Positions 33,659-42,880 are shown, counted from the first letter of the stretch. The stretch: DNA of 64,000 nt from Coneutiohabitans sp964457925 (GCA_964457925.1 CAYWGH010000003.1:186001-250000), one strand, 5' to 3'. The notes: generated from the sequence alone by a model not told the origin. Numbers and translations: made by a program.

Positions 33659-35149
33659 ATGATTGCGTTCATTCGGGACCACATGCAAGAGCATGTTGGG
33701 TGGAATATTCTTACTCTTGCATTGCTGTCTTTGCTTTATTGGAGCTGCAGCGAGAAAACCTCACCCAACATTCCCGACCCCTACCCTGATTTATATATCG
33801 TTAGCACGACTCCGGCGCAAAACGCCACCGGCGTGGCCACACAAACCAATGTGACGTTGACATTCAGCGCAGAAATGTCGTTAACCTATTTTGGTTTTAT
33901 TTTGGCGCCCACGCCGCCTGACTTTTTTGCGAACGTGCATTTGAGCAGCGACAGCCGGCAAGTGATTGCGCCCGCGACGCTGGCCGCCAATACTGCCTAT
34001 TCACTCGTGGTGTTTTCTGCAAATGATCGTTATGGCGATTATCTCCGCACGCCCTACTCCAGCAAATTCACCACCGGCAGCAGCTTGTCAAATGTAAGTG
34101 TCAGCGGAACCTCCGCAAAACCGTTCAATCTCCCGATGCAATGCTTCGCGGGCTTACTCAAAAAAAATCCTCAAAGTATATTGGACGCGGCTGCGCCGGA
34201 TCAGGAATTCTATGCACATCTGCTTGCAGTTGCTGCGATCAATGATACCTCCGGTAAATATTCGATTGAGGGCGTGGCAACCGGCGTCTATTGGCCTTTT
34301 GCCGCGCTTGATGCCAATCGTGACGGGCGCTTCAGCTTGCAAGACGGCGATCGTTTGCAAGGCTACGACGCCAATGCCGATGCCGCTCTCGACAGCGTAA
34401 CAGTTGGAACGTCTTCTCTTGCGCAGATTGCGCTGCAAACACCGGTAGTCGGTTTGAAACTCGCAAGCACCTTTCCGGTGAATGGTCAAAAGAATGTTCC
34501 GCTGAACACAACCTTTCGGTTGACCTTCACGACCGCAGTTGACACCAGCAGCCTGGGACTCTTCCTCGCGCCTATTCCAGATGGCTTGACCGGCTCGGCG
34601 CTCAGGCCAAGCGCTGACGGCAGGGAGCTTTCGGCCGCCGTCACGCTCAAAGCCAATACGGCTTACACGGCCGTGCTTTATACTGCCGCCAGTTCGCGCG
34701 GCCAGCGGCTACAGACCCCCACACAAATGGCTTTCACCACTGGCGCCGATTTTCCTGCCGGGCAAGTGAGGGGCCGGGTCGTTTTTCGTTCCGGCACAAC
34801 TTCACCTCGCAACACATTGGTTGGTTTGCTGAATACTGATCTGATCAGCGTGATACAACAAATTTTGGTTAATCCGGGTCAGGCCACGAACGTCTTGCGC
34901 CAAACCTTGAACGCGATTGCCATTACGCCGGACGAAACCGGCGAGTTCGTCATTCCCAATGTGCCGGACGGCACTTATTGGCCGGCAGGCGCGAAAGACA
35001 CGGATTTGGATGGCAGCCTCGAACCAACCGCCGTGCCGCCGGAGCCGATTGGGTTTTACGATCGCGATGGTGATGGTGGCGCTTCGCGCGCAGATAGTGT
35101 GGTGGTGAGGAATGGCGCAATTGTGAACGATATTGTGATCGTCTTTTAA
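33659..35149 (+). CDS. exported (probable lipo-) protein with two Ig-like (SbsA/Big_5) domains
   Basis: Surface protein of 496 residues from ATG 33659, supported by GGAGGA upstream. A signal segment (WNILTLALLSLLYWSCSE) ends in a Cys that may be lipidated, although the lipobox is atypical. Two copies of a Big_5/SbsA Ig-like domain are visible: VSTTPAQNATGVATQTNVTL ... KFTTG (about 35-145) and ASTFPVNGQKNVPLNTTFRL ... MAFTTG (about 265-365). Each is followed by a VSGTSAKPF / VRGRVVFRSGT strand set ending in a calcium-loop-like DxNxDGxFSLxDGD and DTDLDGS. The role is probably surface adhesion or matrix structure. A bidirectional terminator follows at 35.3 kb. Confidence 0.8.
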   Translation: MIAFIRDHMQEHVGWNILTLALLSLLYWSCSEKTSPNIPDPYPDLYIVSTTPAQNATGVATQTNVTLTFSAEMSLTYFGFILAPTPPDFFANVHLSSDSRQVIAPATLAANTAYSLVVFSANDRYGDYLRTPYSSKFTTGSSLSNVSVSGTSAKPFNLPMQCFAGLLKKNPQSILDAAAPDQEFYAHLLAVAAINDTSGKYSIEGVATGVYWPFAALDANRDGRFSLQDGDRLQGYDANADAALDSVTVGTSSLAQIALQTPVVGLKLASTFPVNGQKNVPLNTTFRLTFTTAVDTSSLGLFLAPIPDGLTGSALRPSADGRELSAAVTLKANTAYTAVLYTAASSRGQRLQTPTQMAFTTGADFPAGQVRGRVVFRSGTTSPRNTLVGLLNTDLISVIQQILVNPGQATNVLRQTLNAIAITPDETGEFVIPNVPDGTYWPAGAKDTDLDGSLEPTAVPPEPIGFYDRDGDGGASRADSVVVRNGAIVNDIVIVF

Positions 35150-35305
35150 CTTGACGATGTCAGATTCACCGCTGAGGGGCAGAGTTCGCTGGGAATTCCA
35201 ATAAATCTTACTTTGCGATCTCCGCGCCCCTGCGGTGATTTTTGAAATGTGACATAGTCGAGTTAAGTTGTTGCGCCGTGCGCGTTGCCAAATACTTGCT
35301 TTAAA

Positions 35306-35356
35306 ACAAAACTCCCGCTGCCGAGATTTTTGCGATCTCAACTGCGGGAGTTTTTA
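35306..35356. terminator. bidirectional terminator between convergent genes
   Basis: Stem arms ACTCCCGC (35311-35318) and GCGGGAGT (35344-35351) are perfectly complementary, with a second inner stem GAGAT/ATCTC (35323-35327 with 35335-35339). A-rich sequence precedes the left arm and T-rich sequence follows the right arm, so the hairpin can terminate in both directions. It lies between the Ig-like lipoprotein (plus) and the OmpA-fusion gene (minus). Confidence 0.85.
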
Positions 35357-35416
35357 TTTGAAATTTACCGCAGCAATGTTTTGCTCGGGGTGCTTACCGG
35401 GCCGTCAATGCGATTC

Positions 35417-37351
35417 TTAAAAACTACCTTCCCCGCTGCTTCCCGCACTACCGGCAATTCTGTTCGTCACGATCTTCAGGGTCTTGCCGGAAGAAACGAT
35501 CTCCGGCTGCACCGCCTCCAACATATCCAGCACAATCCACGTGCTGGCGTCTTCAGGATGATAGCCCAGACGCGCGCGCTGCACGGCGCCGCGATTCACT
35601 TCGACCGTACGCGGATCGGCAATGTACATCTTCGAAAATTTAAGAACGAGCCGCGTTGGGTCTCGCAGTAAATTCGTCGTGTACGTTGGGAAGTAACCGT
35701 TGGCGACCACATTGACCGTGTCGCCCAACACATAAACTTGCTCGATCTTGGATGCCCGCGGCAGTTCGGGCTGGTTCGCGCCGGTATAAATCAAAAATTC
35801 AACCCGGCGGTTGCGAAAACGGTTCGCTTCCGTCGAATTGTCATTCAAAGGCATCCACTCCCCGTAAGGAATGGGATTGAAAAAGCGCGACGAGCTGATG
35901 CCCTGCTCGACCAGGAAGCGGATAACGCTGTTGATGCGGCGTTCCGCCAGTTTGATATTATATTCATCCGTGCCGATGTTGTCACAATGGCCTGAAATTC
36001 CCACGGGCGAGTCGCTGTAAATCTCTTTGAGAATTCTCGTGACGTCATACAAAATGGGGAACATGTCCCGGCGAATCACGGATTTGTCGAAGTCGAAATT
36101 GATCATGTTGGTGGTATCGCGCATGGTCAGCTTGATATTGCCGCCCGGCTGCTGTTCAATGGTGAGCTTGCCCTGGGATTGTTTGACGATCTCTTCCGCC
36201 ATTTTAAGGCGTTCGGCCAATTGCGCTTCCAAGTCGCGAATACGTTCTTCCGCTTCTTTCGCGGCCAGCCGCGCTTCTTCGGCTTCCTGGCGGGCGCGCC
36301 GCGCTTCCGCCAATTCGCGATCAATATCCCCGCGCGCCGAAGCAAAGTCTTGCGGCTGCGCCGTGCCAAAATTGAAGGAAAGTGAAAACCGATGCGCCTG
36401 GGAATCGAAAGCATCGAGCGGGCTGTACGCATAATCAAAGTGAGTGCTCGAGCCGCCAAACCAGTTCATCGGAATGATCAAGCCGAAACCCGCGCCCCAG
36501 CGCGAATTGTCATCATTATGAAACTTGTAGCCGCCGCGCGCGGCAAAAACCTCTGACAGAAAAATTTCCGTACCGGCTTGCAGTCGGATGTCTTTGTCGT
36601 CCTTGTCCAAGAATTTCGAGGCATCAAGGCCGACGCTCCATTTCATCTGCCGGCCCATGTTGCCCAAGCCGATCGGCACATGCGTCGCGACGCCGGCGCG
36701 AATCGTCTCCGGCAGGAGATTGGCGCTGCCGCTGCCGAGTTGCAACTTTTTCAAGGTAAAATTTTGCAATGTCGCGCCAACAGAAAAAGAGTTGAGCCAG
36801 TAAAGCGCACCAACATCCAGGCCAATGCCCGTGCCGACATTGCTGACGAGATCCTGGCGCACGCCTTTGAGCGCAGCGCCGAGCGAGAACTTATTATTGA
36901 ACAGATAAAAATGATTGCCATAGCCCAGCGAGAGCACAAGATCGTTGCTGTTGAACGTGCCGGGAATGGGCGAAAAATCCGGATTAAGGGCGGTAATTTC
37001 ACCTTCATTAAAATAGCCAAAGCTGAGCCCCAAGCCGCCGTAGCGCGTTGCAATCGCGCCTTCAATCGCGCCTTGATACGTGTCATCGATCCATTGATGG
37101 AAATGGAAGGACAGTGATTTGTGATTCATCGTCAAGCCGCCAAGACCGCCGACGTTGTAGCGCATAACGCTGATGTCGTTGGCAAGCGCGGTGAACGCTT
37201 CGCCCATCGCCACTTGCCGGGCATACGGACTGACGCGCAGCATCGGCGCGGCGTAACGGCCCGCCACTTGCGCCTGCGCCCAGGAAAATCCGGCGCACAC
37301 GATCAACGTTGCTAACGTTGCACAACGCGAGAATGATGGAATAATTTTCAT
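35417..37351 (-). CDS. outer-membrane beta barrel (PorV/FadL-like) fused to OmpA and AMIN-like domains
   Basis: Protein of 644 residues from ATG 37351 (AGGA eight bases upstream), with a signal peptide (IPSFSRCATLATLIVCAGFSWAQAQ). The first half is a UPF0164/PorV-type barrel: ANDISVMRYNVGGLGGLTM, SFGYFNEGEI, GAALKGVRQDL and the FDYAYSPLDAFDSQAHRFSL end. A coiled coil rich in Glu/Ala/Arg follows (about 360-400). An OmpA peptidoglycan-binding domain comes next (NFDFDKSVIRRDMFPILYDV, GHCDNIGTDEYNIKLAERR, RNRRVEFLIY). The C-terminus looks like an AMIN domain (DPTRLVLKFSKM, STWIVLDMLEAVQP). It lies 63 bases downstream of the large cargo-like protein in one operon. The barrel-peptidoglycan link suggests an anchored secretion-pathway component; this is inference. 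Confidence 0.87.
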   Translation of the reverse strand: MKIIPSFSRCATLATLIVCAGFSWAQAQVAGRYAAPMLRVSPYARQVAMGEAFTALANDISVMRYNVGGLGGLTMNHKSLSFHFHQWIDDTYQGAIEGAIATRYGGLGLSFGYFNEGEITALNPDFSPIPGTFNSNDLVLSLGYGNHFYLFNNKFSLGAALKGVRQDLVSNVGTGIGLDVGALYWLNSFSVGATLQNFTLKKLQLGSGSANLLPETIRAGVATHVPIGLGNMGRQMKWSVGLDASKFLDKDDKDIRLQAGTEIFLSEVFAARGGYKFHNDDNSRWGAGFGLIIPMNWFGGSSTHFDYAYSPLDAFDSQAHRFSLSFNFGTAQPQDFASARGDIDRELAEARRARQEAEEARLAAKEAEERIRDLEAQLAERLKMAEEIVKQSQGKLTIEQQPGGNIKLTMRDTTNMINFDFDKSVIRRDMFPILYDVTRILKEIYSDSPVGISGHCDNIGTDEYNIKLAERRINSVIRFLVEQGISSSRFFNPIPYGEWMPLNDNSTEANRFRNRRVEFLIYTGANQPELPRASKIEQVYVLGDTVNVVANGYFPTYTTNLLRDPTRLVLKFSKMYIADPRTVEVNRGAVQRARLGYHPEDASTWIVLDMLEAVQPEIVSSGKTLKIVTNRIAGSAGSSGEGSF

Positions 37352-37414
37352 AGGATTGATCCTGAAAGTCATCGACATAAAAACTTTGGAAGAATCTCGG
37401 GTGAAATTCGGCTG

Positions 37415-40348
37415 TTATTGAATAAGGACCAGCTTGCGAATGACCGAAGTTTCTCCATCTCGTCCTTGCGGCTGACCGGTTAGGCGCACAAAAAATTTAA
37501 CAAAATAAGTTCCGCTGGCCACGGCAACGCCATTGTCCGAGCGCCGGCTCCACCAGCCGTCGGTAATAACCGCCCCATCCGTCGCGGCAATTGTGCTTCT
37601 GCCGTTGAACAAAACTTGTCCGCTCGGAATCGTGGTTACCAAATCGCTCGCAAGGTTGTAGATTTCGACGCGTTGAATCGACATGCTGCCCGACCGAACG
37701 CGCGCCTGCAAGCGAAGCTGCTGGTGGCCTTGTGAACTTACAAAGGGATTGGGCGCAACGTCGAGAGCGAATGGTTCAGACAAAGGGTTAACCGGCGGCC
37801 CACCGCCGCGCACGGCAATCGTATCTGCCGTCACATCACCGGCGAAGGGATCGGTATAGCTGGCGTAAACATCGTCGCCCGCGGAGACACGCAAACGGGC
37901 ATCGCCACGGGCAGTGGGGACATCTGTGACGAGAATCCCGGCGCGCGTGCGAAACTCACCGGCATTGACGGCAATTTCATGCAAAGTGACAATCTCTTGT
38001 TCGCCGCCCAATCGAGAGGCCAGCAACGCCTGAATCGAATCCACCGCTGTCGATGAGAGATTTTGATCCGTTTCTCCTGTTACCCGCAAGTAGATCAAGC
38101 CTCCAACTTCCGTCGAGTCGATACGCGCGCCATCAATGTTTTCAATGCGAAGTTGTGCAAACGAACGCTGCACAACCATGGCGGTATCGCCGCTGGTATC
38201 CGCGGGGTCGAGCGGATCGACATAACGGACGATCAGAACATCGCGATCTTGCACTTCGAGCGAGTCATTTGCGCGCGCAACTGCATTGAATGCCGCCGGC
38301 AAGCCGCCGCGAAATTCCGCAAAATTGGTGGGATTAACTCGCAACAATACACTCACGGAATCCTGGGTAAGTGTGCTGCGCAGCGTGACTCGAACGGTAT
38401 CGCGCGTGCCGGCTGTGGGCGCGAGCGTTGGATCATTCACTGAAATGAAAACGCTGTCACTCGGCGCGTTGGCAAATTTAAACACTTCCGTGGCGCTGAA
38501 GGCGGCGTCAGTGAATGAAGTGCGTGAAGGGCCTCTATCCATCACGGTGTAGCCAATGCGCCAGCTTTCCAATACCGGCGTATTTGCCATTATGAATGGC
38601 GAATTCGTGCGCAACGTGGCGCGCAAACGCAAAGCTTGTTTGCCGCGCAAAGCCGGCGCACGCGCAGACAAACTGGTGATGGCATTCTCCGTTTCATTAA
38701 AGGAAGCAAGAACGGCATTGCTTTGCGCGTCGAGAATATCAACCGTGATAAATTGCCCCTTGGTTGGAAACGCGAGCAACCGCCAATCCGTGACGACCTT
38801 ATTTGCAGAGTCAGAAATCACCGTTGATACCACGGTGCCCGGATCTTCAAAACGGATGAAATGCGAAGTTGCGCGAATGCCGGTGAGCACGGGCGTGCGC
38901 AGCGGGCTGGAGGTTTCGAAGCGCACGAGAAATTGAAACAGGCTGTCGCCGTTTTGTTCGTGAATGGGATTGATGGCGCTGCTTCTCAGATCATAATAAT
39001 CGCCCTGGCTGGTGGGGCCATAGAACGGTCGCGTGAGAATGTCGCTGCGGCTGTTCGACGATCGCATGCGCAAGCGGATGCGCGTGCCGTCGCGGCCGGG
39101 CGTGTTAGAATCTTCGCCGAACCAATACAAAGAGTCGAAATCCACCGCGCGGCCAAAGGAGAAAATTCTGGAGATAATGGAATCCCTGGTGGCATAAGCC
39201 AGTCGCTGCGGCGTAACGTCCGCGCCGTTACTGCGATAGGCAACAAGAGTATGATTATTGGCGATACGATCCGCGTCCGTAAGGCTGGGCAGCGGGCTTT
39301 CGAAGCGAAAGAAAATGCTGCCTGCCGGTGTCACTTCAATCAAACGGCTGTTGCCGGCATCGCTGATGAGAATGTTATCATTATCCAAAATATCTGCGTC
39401 GTTGGGGCGAGTCAATGTCGTATTCGAGCTGCCGGGCGCGCCCGTGCCGAATTGAAAAATCCTGGTCAGAATGTCGCCGCTGCGCTGCACCAACACGACG
39501 CGATGATTGCCCTGATCCGTCACCAGATAAACACTCGGGCGATTTTGGTCGACTTCGACGTCAACCGGGGAGCGGAAACTCTCACCGGTTAACACCCGCA
39601 AACCCGCATCGCTATTGGGAATGGTAACATCCGCTTCAATCAAACGATCATTGCCGGTGTCGCAAATAATAATTTTGTTGAGCTGATTGGGAATCACAAC
39701 AGCGTCGGATGGCCGCAAGAGTTTGAGGGCATCGCTGATGGCGTTATACTCCCACACGATGGTCGGCCCGCCCTCCAAATCATACTTCACCACGTGCCCG
39801 GCGCCGTCGGCATCGTCAAAACCGGTGATGATGACTTGCGGGCGTCCGTTCTCCACAAAAGAAAACGCGTCAGCCGGCGTGAACGCCAAATCAATTTGAA
39901 AGCCGATATCACCCGCGCCCGCGCTGCCCTCAACATTGTTATAAGTGAAAACCGATTTTGTACCGGCGTCCGTGACCAGATAAAAATTAGGATTGGCCGG
40001 AAAGACATCGATATCAACGACGGTTCTCACCGTTTTTTTACCGATATATCCGGCTTCAATGCCGCGCAAAAACACGCGAAAATCAGAGCCGGTGGCAAGC
40101 GTCGAATCGATGCTCAGCAATGAGACCTGCCCCGTATCTGCCCCGGAAATATTCGTGAAATCAAGAACAACATTGTTGAAACTTTGGATGCGCGCGGTAC
40201 TGCGAAAGTCGTCGCGCCATTCACGCTCCTGCTGTTGCGCATGGGCCGCTTCGCCCCAGCACAGCACCACAGCCATGAAAATGAGGCTGCCTTTCACGCT
40301 TCGCTGCAACATTGCCGCAAAGCACGACGAATCAGATCCCTTTTGCAT
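37415..40348 (-). CDS. large secreted protein with NHL-like propeller and type IX sorting-like C-terminus
   Basis: Exported protein of about 977 residues from ATG 40348 (AGAGG upstream). The signal peptide is QRSVKGSLIFMAVVLCWGEAAHAQ. A beta-propeller of NHL-type repeats occupies about residues 90-420 (ITGFDDADGAGHVVKYDLEG, ICDTGNDRLIEADV, VYLVTDQGNHRVVLVQRSG, DNDNILISDAGNSRLIEVTP). Ig-like domains follow. The last 110 residues resemble the Por/T9SS type-A sorting domain: FALDVAPNPF, VEIYNLASDLV, NGVAVASGTYFVKF and a short hydrophobic end (RKLVLIQ). It therefore looks like T9SS cargo, consistent with porX in the window. A strong promoter is at 40599-40626. The longer reading frame upstream to 40537 lacks a ribosome site. 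Confidence 0.85.
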   Translation of the reverse strand: MQKGSDSSCFAAMLQRSVKGSLIFMAVVLCWGEAAHAQQQEREWRDDFRSTARIQSFNNVVLDFTNISGADTGQVSLLSIDSTLATGSDFRVFLRGIEAGYIGKKTVRTVVDIDVFPANPNFYLVTDAGTKSVFTYNNVEGSAGAGDIGFQIDLAFTPADAFSFVENGRPQVIITGFDDADGAGHVVKYDLEGGPTIVWEYNAISDALKLLRPSDAVVIPNQLNKIIICDTGNDRLIEADVTIPNSDAGLRVLTGESFRSPVDVEVDQNRPSVYLVTDQGNHRVVLVQRSGDILTRIFQFGTGAPGSSNTTLTRPNDADILDNDNILISDAGNSRLIEVTPAGSIFFRFESPLPSLTDADRIANNHTLVAYRSNGADVTPQRLAYATRDSIISRIFSFGRAVDFDSLYWFGEDSNTPGRDGTRIRLRMRSSNSRSDILTRPFYGPTSQGDYYDLRSSAINPIHEQNGDSLFQFLVRFETSSPLRTPVLTGIRATSHFIRFEDPGTVVSTVISDSANKVVTDWRLLAFPTKGQFITVDILDAQSNAVLASFNETENAITSLSARAPALRGKQALRLRATLRTNSPFIMANTPVLESWRIGYTVMDRGPSRTSFTDAAFSATEVFKFANAPSDSVFISVNDPTLAPTAGTRDTVRVTLRSTLTQDSVSVLLRVNPTNFAEFRGGLPAAFNAVARANDSLEVQDRDVLIVRYVDPLDPADTSGDTAMVVQRSFAQLRIENIDGARIDSTEVGGLIYLRVTGETDQNLSSTAVDSIQALLASRLGGEQEIVTLHEIAVNAGEFRTRAGILVTDVPTARGDARLRVSAGDDVYASYTDPFAGDVTADTIAVRGGGPPVNPLSEPFALDVAPNPFVSSQGHQQLRLQARVRSGSMSIQRVEIYNLASDLVTTIPSGQVLFNGRSTIAATDGAVITDGWWSRRSDNGVAVASGTYFVKFFVRLTGQPQGRDGETSVIRKLVLIQ

Positions 40349-40735
40349 GCTTGGATCATCCTCTAAAAGTGACACAATTGATTTGGAGTCAACACGAAAA
40401 ATGGTTTTGAATTTTCCCTTACCCAAACAAGAGAGCGGAGACAAGATGGCGGCTTGCTGCCTTCTCATCCATCGGTATGAGCACATGGCGGGATAATAGA
40501 GGTCAGCTCCTTCCTGATAAAAGAAGGCTGAACTCACAAGACACTAGAACGCTGCACGAACTGGTGGCGGGACTATTTTTGTGCAGTCAACTGGCTACAT
40601 TATAATACTTTTTGGCATAATGTCAACAACTTTCTTCTGTCACTAGACTGTGACAGCCTGGCAAAGCCTTTCGGTGAGAGCGCCCTCAGGAATGCCAGGA
40701 CGGCCGCGTGTCTTCAGGGCTATTTCGGTAAGATG
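40349..40735. other. leader and promoter region of the T9SS cargo operon
   Basis: About 390 bases between the SAM-hydrolase stop and the cargo start, both read on the minus strand. It holds the strong promoter at 40599-40626 and a leader of about 240 bases. No known riboswitch core is recognised in the leader. Confidence 0.5.
40599..40626 (-). promoter_or_regulatory. near-consensus sigma-70-type promoter
   Basis: On the minus strand TTGACA (40626-40621) and TATAAT (40604-40599) are both perfect, with a 16-base spacer. Transcription would start near 40590, giving a leader of about 240 bases before the cargo gene. This is the best promoter I see in the window. Confidence 0.6.
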
Positions 40736-41671
40736 CTATTTCGACGCTGTTGGCCGGGACGACGCGGGCGGCGTCGTAACGCTGGTGGGAATCGTCGTGG
40801 TGCTGCTTCCCGCCGTGCGCAAAATGATCTCATCGCCCGCATTGGCCTGCAAGCTGTCGCCCGCACTGTCGCGGTTGCGCGCCAATTCTAAAAATCCCTG
40901 ATGATTCAAAATCAAAATAAACTCGCCTTTGGTTGCGGCGCTGGTGCGTTCGACAAATTTTGCAGCAACGTTTTTCTTATTGACTTGGCACGCGAGCGCC
41001 ATGCCGGTGCGCCAACCGGCCTTTGCGAGCATGGGCGCCGGAACGTTGGTCACAAGATTGCCGTAATGATCACGATGCAAAATTTCACCGACAATGCCGG
41101 CATCAGTGAGATTCGCCGGCACGCGTTCGAACATCACCAGATCGGTTATCTCCTTGCCCGCGTCGCTTAGTTTCTTGCCTTTTGACAAATGCGCTGCCGC
41201 CGGGCCAAAAATGTCTCTCCCTTCAAATGTGTTTGAGGTTGCACCGCGGCGGTACCATAACACATTGCTGATTTCAACCGCGCGTTGCAAGCCGGAGGTT
41301 TTGATGACATCTGTAAAAATGCCGTTATCCGGACCGACAAAGTATTTCTTGTTTTGGGTTTCGACAATTATGCGCCGCCGGCTGCCGCCGCCCTCCGGAT
41401 CGACCACCGCCAGAAAAATCGTACCCTCGGGAAATTCATTGGCGGCCGTGGCAAGAACATAGCTCGCCTCGCGAATATTGTAATCCGGAATGGCATGTGT
41501 GATCGTGGCAATGCGCGCTTCCGGGTGAATCGATAGTATCGCACCCTGCAAAGCGCCGGCATACGGATCGTTCCAGCCATAATCAGTGAGAACGGCAATC
41601 GTCGGCGAAGAACTGCACCCGAAACCTGATAGCAGCGCGGCCACGCCCGCCAAAAGAACTCGTCGCAACAT
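40736..41671 (-). CDS. S-adenosylmethionine hydrolase-family lipoprotein (DUF62)
   Basis: SAM hydroxide adenosyltransferase family (SAM hydrolase, related to fluorinase/chlorinase). The core motifs are complete: LTDYGWNDPYAGAL, DPEGGGSRRR (usually DPGVG), GPDNGIFT, EGRDIFGPAAAHLS and HRDHYGNLVTNV. Family members split SAM to adenosine and methionine. Unusually, this one starts with MLRRVLLAGVAALLSGFGCS, a signal peptide with a lipobox-like Cys, so it may be exported as a lipoprotein. ATG 41671 is supported by a perfect GGAGGT four bases upstream. The C-terminal 20 residues are Ser/Thr-rich. It is followed downstream by the cargo operon promoter. Confidence 0.85.
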   Translation of the reverse strand: MLRRVLLAGVAALLSGFGCSSSPTIAVLTDYGWNDPYAGALQGAILSIHPEARIATITHAIPDYNIREASYVLATAANEFPEGTIFLAVVDPEGGGSRRRIIVETQNKKYFVGPDNGIFTDVIKTSGLQRAVEISNVLWYRRGATSNTFEGRDIFGPAAAHLSKGKKLSDAGKEITDLVMFERVPANLTDAGIVGEILHRDHYGNLVTNVPAPMLAKAGWRTGMALACQVNKKNVAAKFVERTSAATKGEFILILNHQGFLELARNRDSAGDSLQANAGDEIILRTAGSSTTTIPTSVTTPPASSRPTASK

Positions 41672-41816
41672 TTTACCTCCGCGTTGGGTGGATAAAAATG
41701 CCGGGGAAGTCCAATGTTCTCTGCAGGATTTCCGCGAAAGCCGGACTTCACCTGGCTTGTTTCGGCTCGTTCCCGTGCCGTGTTGTCGTGCAAAGATGCG
41801 GGATAGGGAAGGAGAA

Positions 41817-42716
41817 TTAACGCATGATTTTTTTGAGCAACATCTCTTGCAGTAATTGCTGCAGATCAAGCTTTTTGTAAGCTTGCGGAATTTCAAATAA
41901 AGCGGCATCCACTTCTTGCGGTTTGATGCTGGTGATTTCCAGAACATTCATGCCGCGGCCTTGTGAAAGTTGCTTCGACACAATCGGCAAGTCTTTCATC
42001 TCTGGCGGCCACATGCCGCTGTCCTGCAATTCCGCGAGTTCACCCAATTCCATTTGCGCAAGAAAATCTTCGAAGGCGCGCCGCAATTCGGGAAATTGCG
42101 TCGTGCCCCAAAGCTCCAGAAGCAGTCCGGCGCGGCTCGCCATATAGCGCGTGCAGACAAAACCATTGACAACCGCCCGCTCTCCGGTTTTTTGAAATTC
42201 CGGCGCCGGCAGGTCGTTGGCACCCGCCTGGCTTTGTGAAAAACTCTGCAATAAATCCTTCGCGGTAGTGACTGCGGATTTATTTTCTTCAGCGCTCAAT
42301 TCAAGATAAGCCTGCTGCTCCGGCAAAATGACCCAGTTCAGCTTTTTATCCGGGCGCATAATATAAATGACGGTTTTACCGAACAGACTGCTGCCGCTGC
42401 TCAGGTTGATATCAACGCGCACGACATTTGCGCCGAAATGATACGTAAATTGATCGGCATTGATCGCAAAGCCGCGCTTTTTCATCTCCGCCAGAAGTTG
42501 GGGCGTTGGGCGCGACAGCATTTGGCTGGCCGAAAAACCGAAGGCCTCTTCTTCCGGTGTGGGCGCATCTTTCATTTCTCCGGCCAGCGCGAACAACGCT
42601 TGACGCGGAATGGAAAAGTGGCGCTGCTGAACGACACCAGTGAACGATTGCGCTACAACTGCTGACGCGAAACCCAATGCCCAAAGCCAAATGGCGATAA
42701 TCCGTTCAAGTCTCAT
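41817..42716 (-). CDS. exported DUF4412-like protein
   Basis: Protein of 299 residues from ATG 42716; GGAG lies eight bases upstream. A signal peptide (RIIAIWLWALGFASAVVAQ) leads to a periplasmic part. It has the pattern YHFGANVVRVDINLSSG, FGKTVIYIMRPDKKLNWVILPEQQAYLEL and FVCTRYMASRAGLLLELWGTTQFPEL typical of DUF4412 proteins. These are beta-rich lipoprotein-carrier-like domains of unknown function. The C-terminus is Leu/Gln-rich and helical. It precedes the SAM-hydrolase lipoprotein on the same strand (about 145 bases apart) and may be co-transcribed. Function is not known. Confidence 0.78.
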   Translation of the reverse strand: MRLERIIAIWLWALGFASAVVAQSFTGVVQQRHFSIPRQALFALAGEMKDAPTPEEEAFGFSASQMLSRPTPQLLAEMKKRGFAINADQFTYHFGANVVRVDINLSSGSSLFGKTVIYIMRPDKKLNWVILPEQQAYLELSAEENKSAVTTAKDLLQSFSQSQAGANDLPAPEFQKTGERAVVNGFVCTRYMASRAGLLLELWGTTQFPELRRAFEDFLAQMELGELAELQDSGMWPPEMKDLPIVSKQLSQGRGMNVLEITSIKPQEVDAALFEIPQAYKKLDLQQLLQEMLLKKIMR

Positions 42717-42744
42717 CTCTTGCACTCCGGCATAAAAACTCAGA

Positions 42745-42759
42745 CGGTGTGAAACACCG
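42745..42759. repeat. small perfect hairpin
   Basis: CGGTGT (42745-42750) pairs with ACACCG (42754-42759) across a GAA loop, 29 bases upstream of the minus-strand DUF4412-like start and next to the tandem array at 42771. It may be part of the same repeat element. Confidence 0.4.
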
Positions 42760-42770
42760 GGGAATCACAC

Positions 42771-42812
42771 GCTTCGACACGCTCGCTTCGACAAGCTCGC
42801 TTCGACACGCTC
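42771..42812. repeat. three tandem copies of a 14-base TTCGACA-type unit
   Basis: Units GCTTCGACACGCTC (42771-42784), GCTTCGACAAGCTC (42785-42798) and GCTTCGACACGCTC (42799-42812) are head to tail. Copies 1 and 3 are identical and copy 2 differs at one base. An AGCGTGCGA tail follows. The unit belongs to the same family as the repeat at 33543-33594. Confidence 0.8.
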
Positions 42813-42880
42813 AGCGTGCGATATGTACGGCCTGTGGAACAAACAATCATAATCACACAGCCTGACTCCTAACGCACGAA

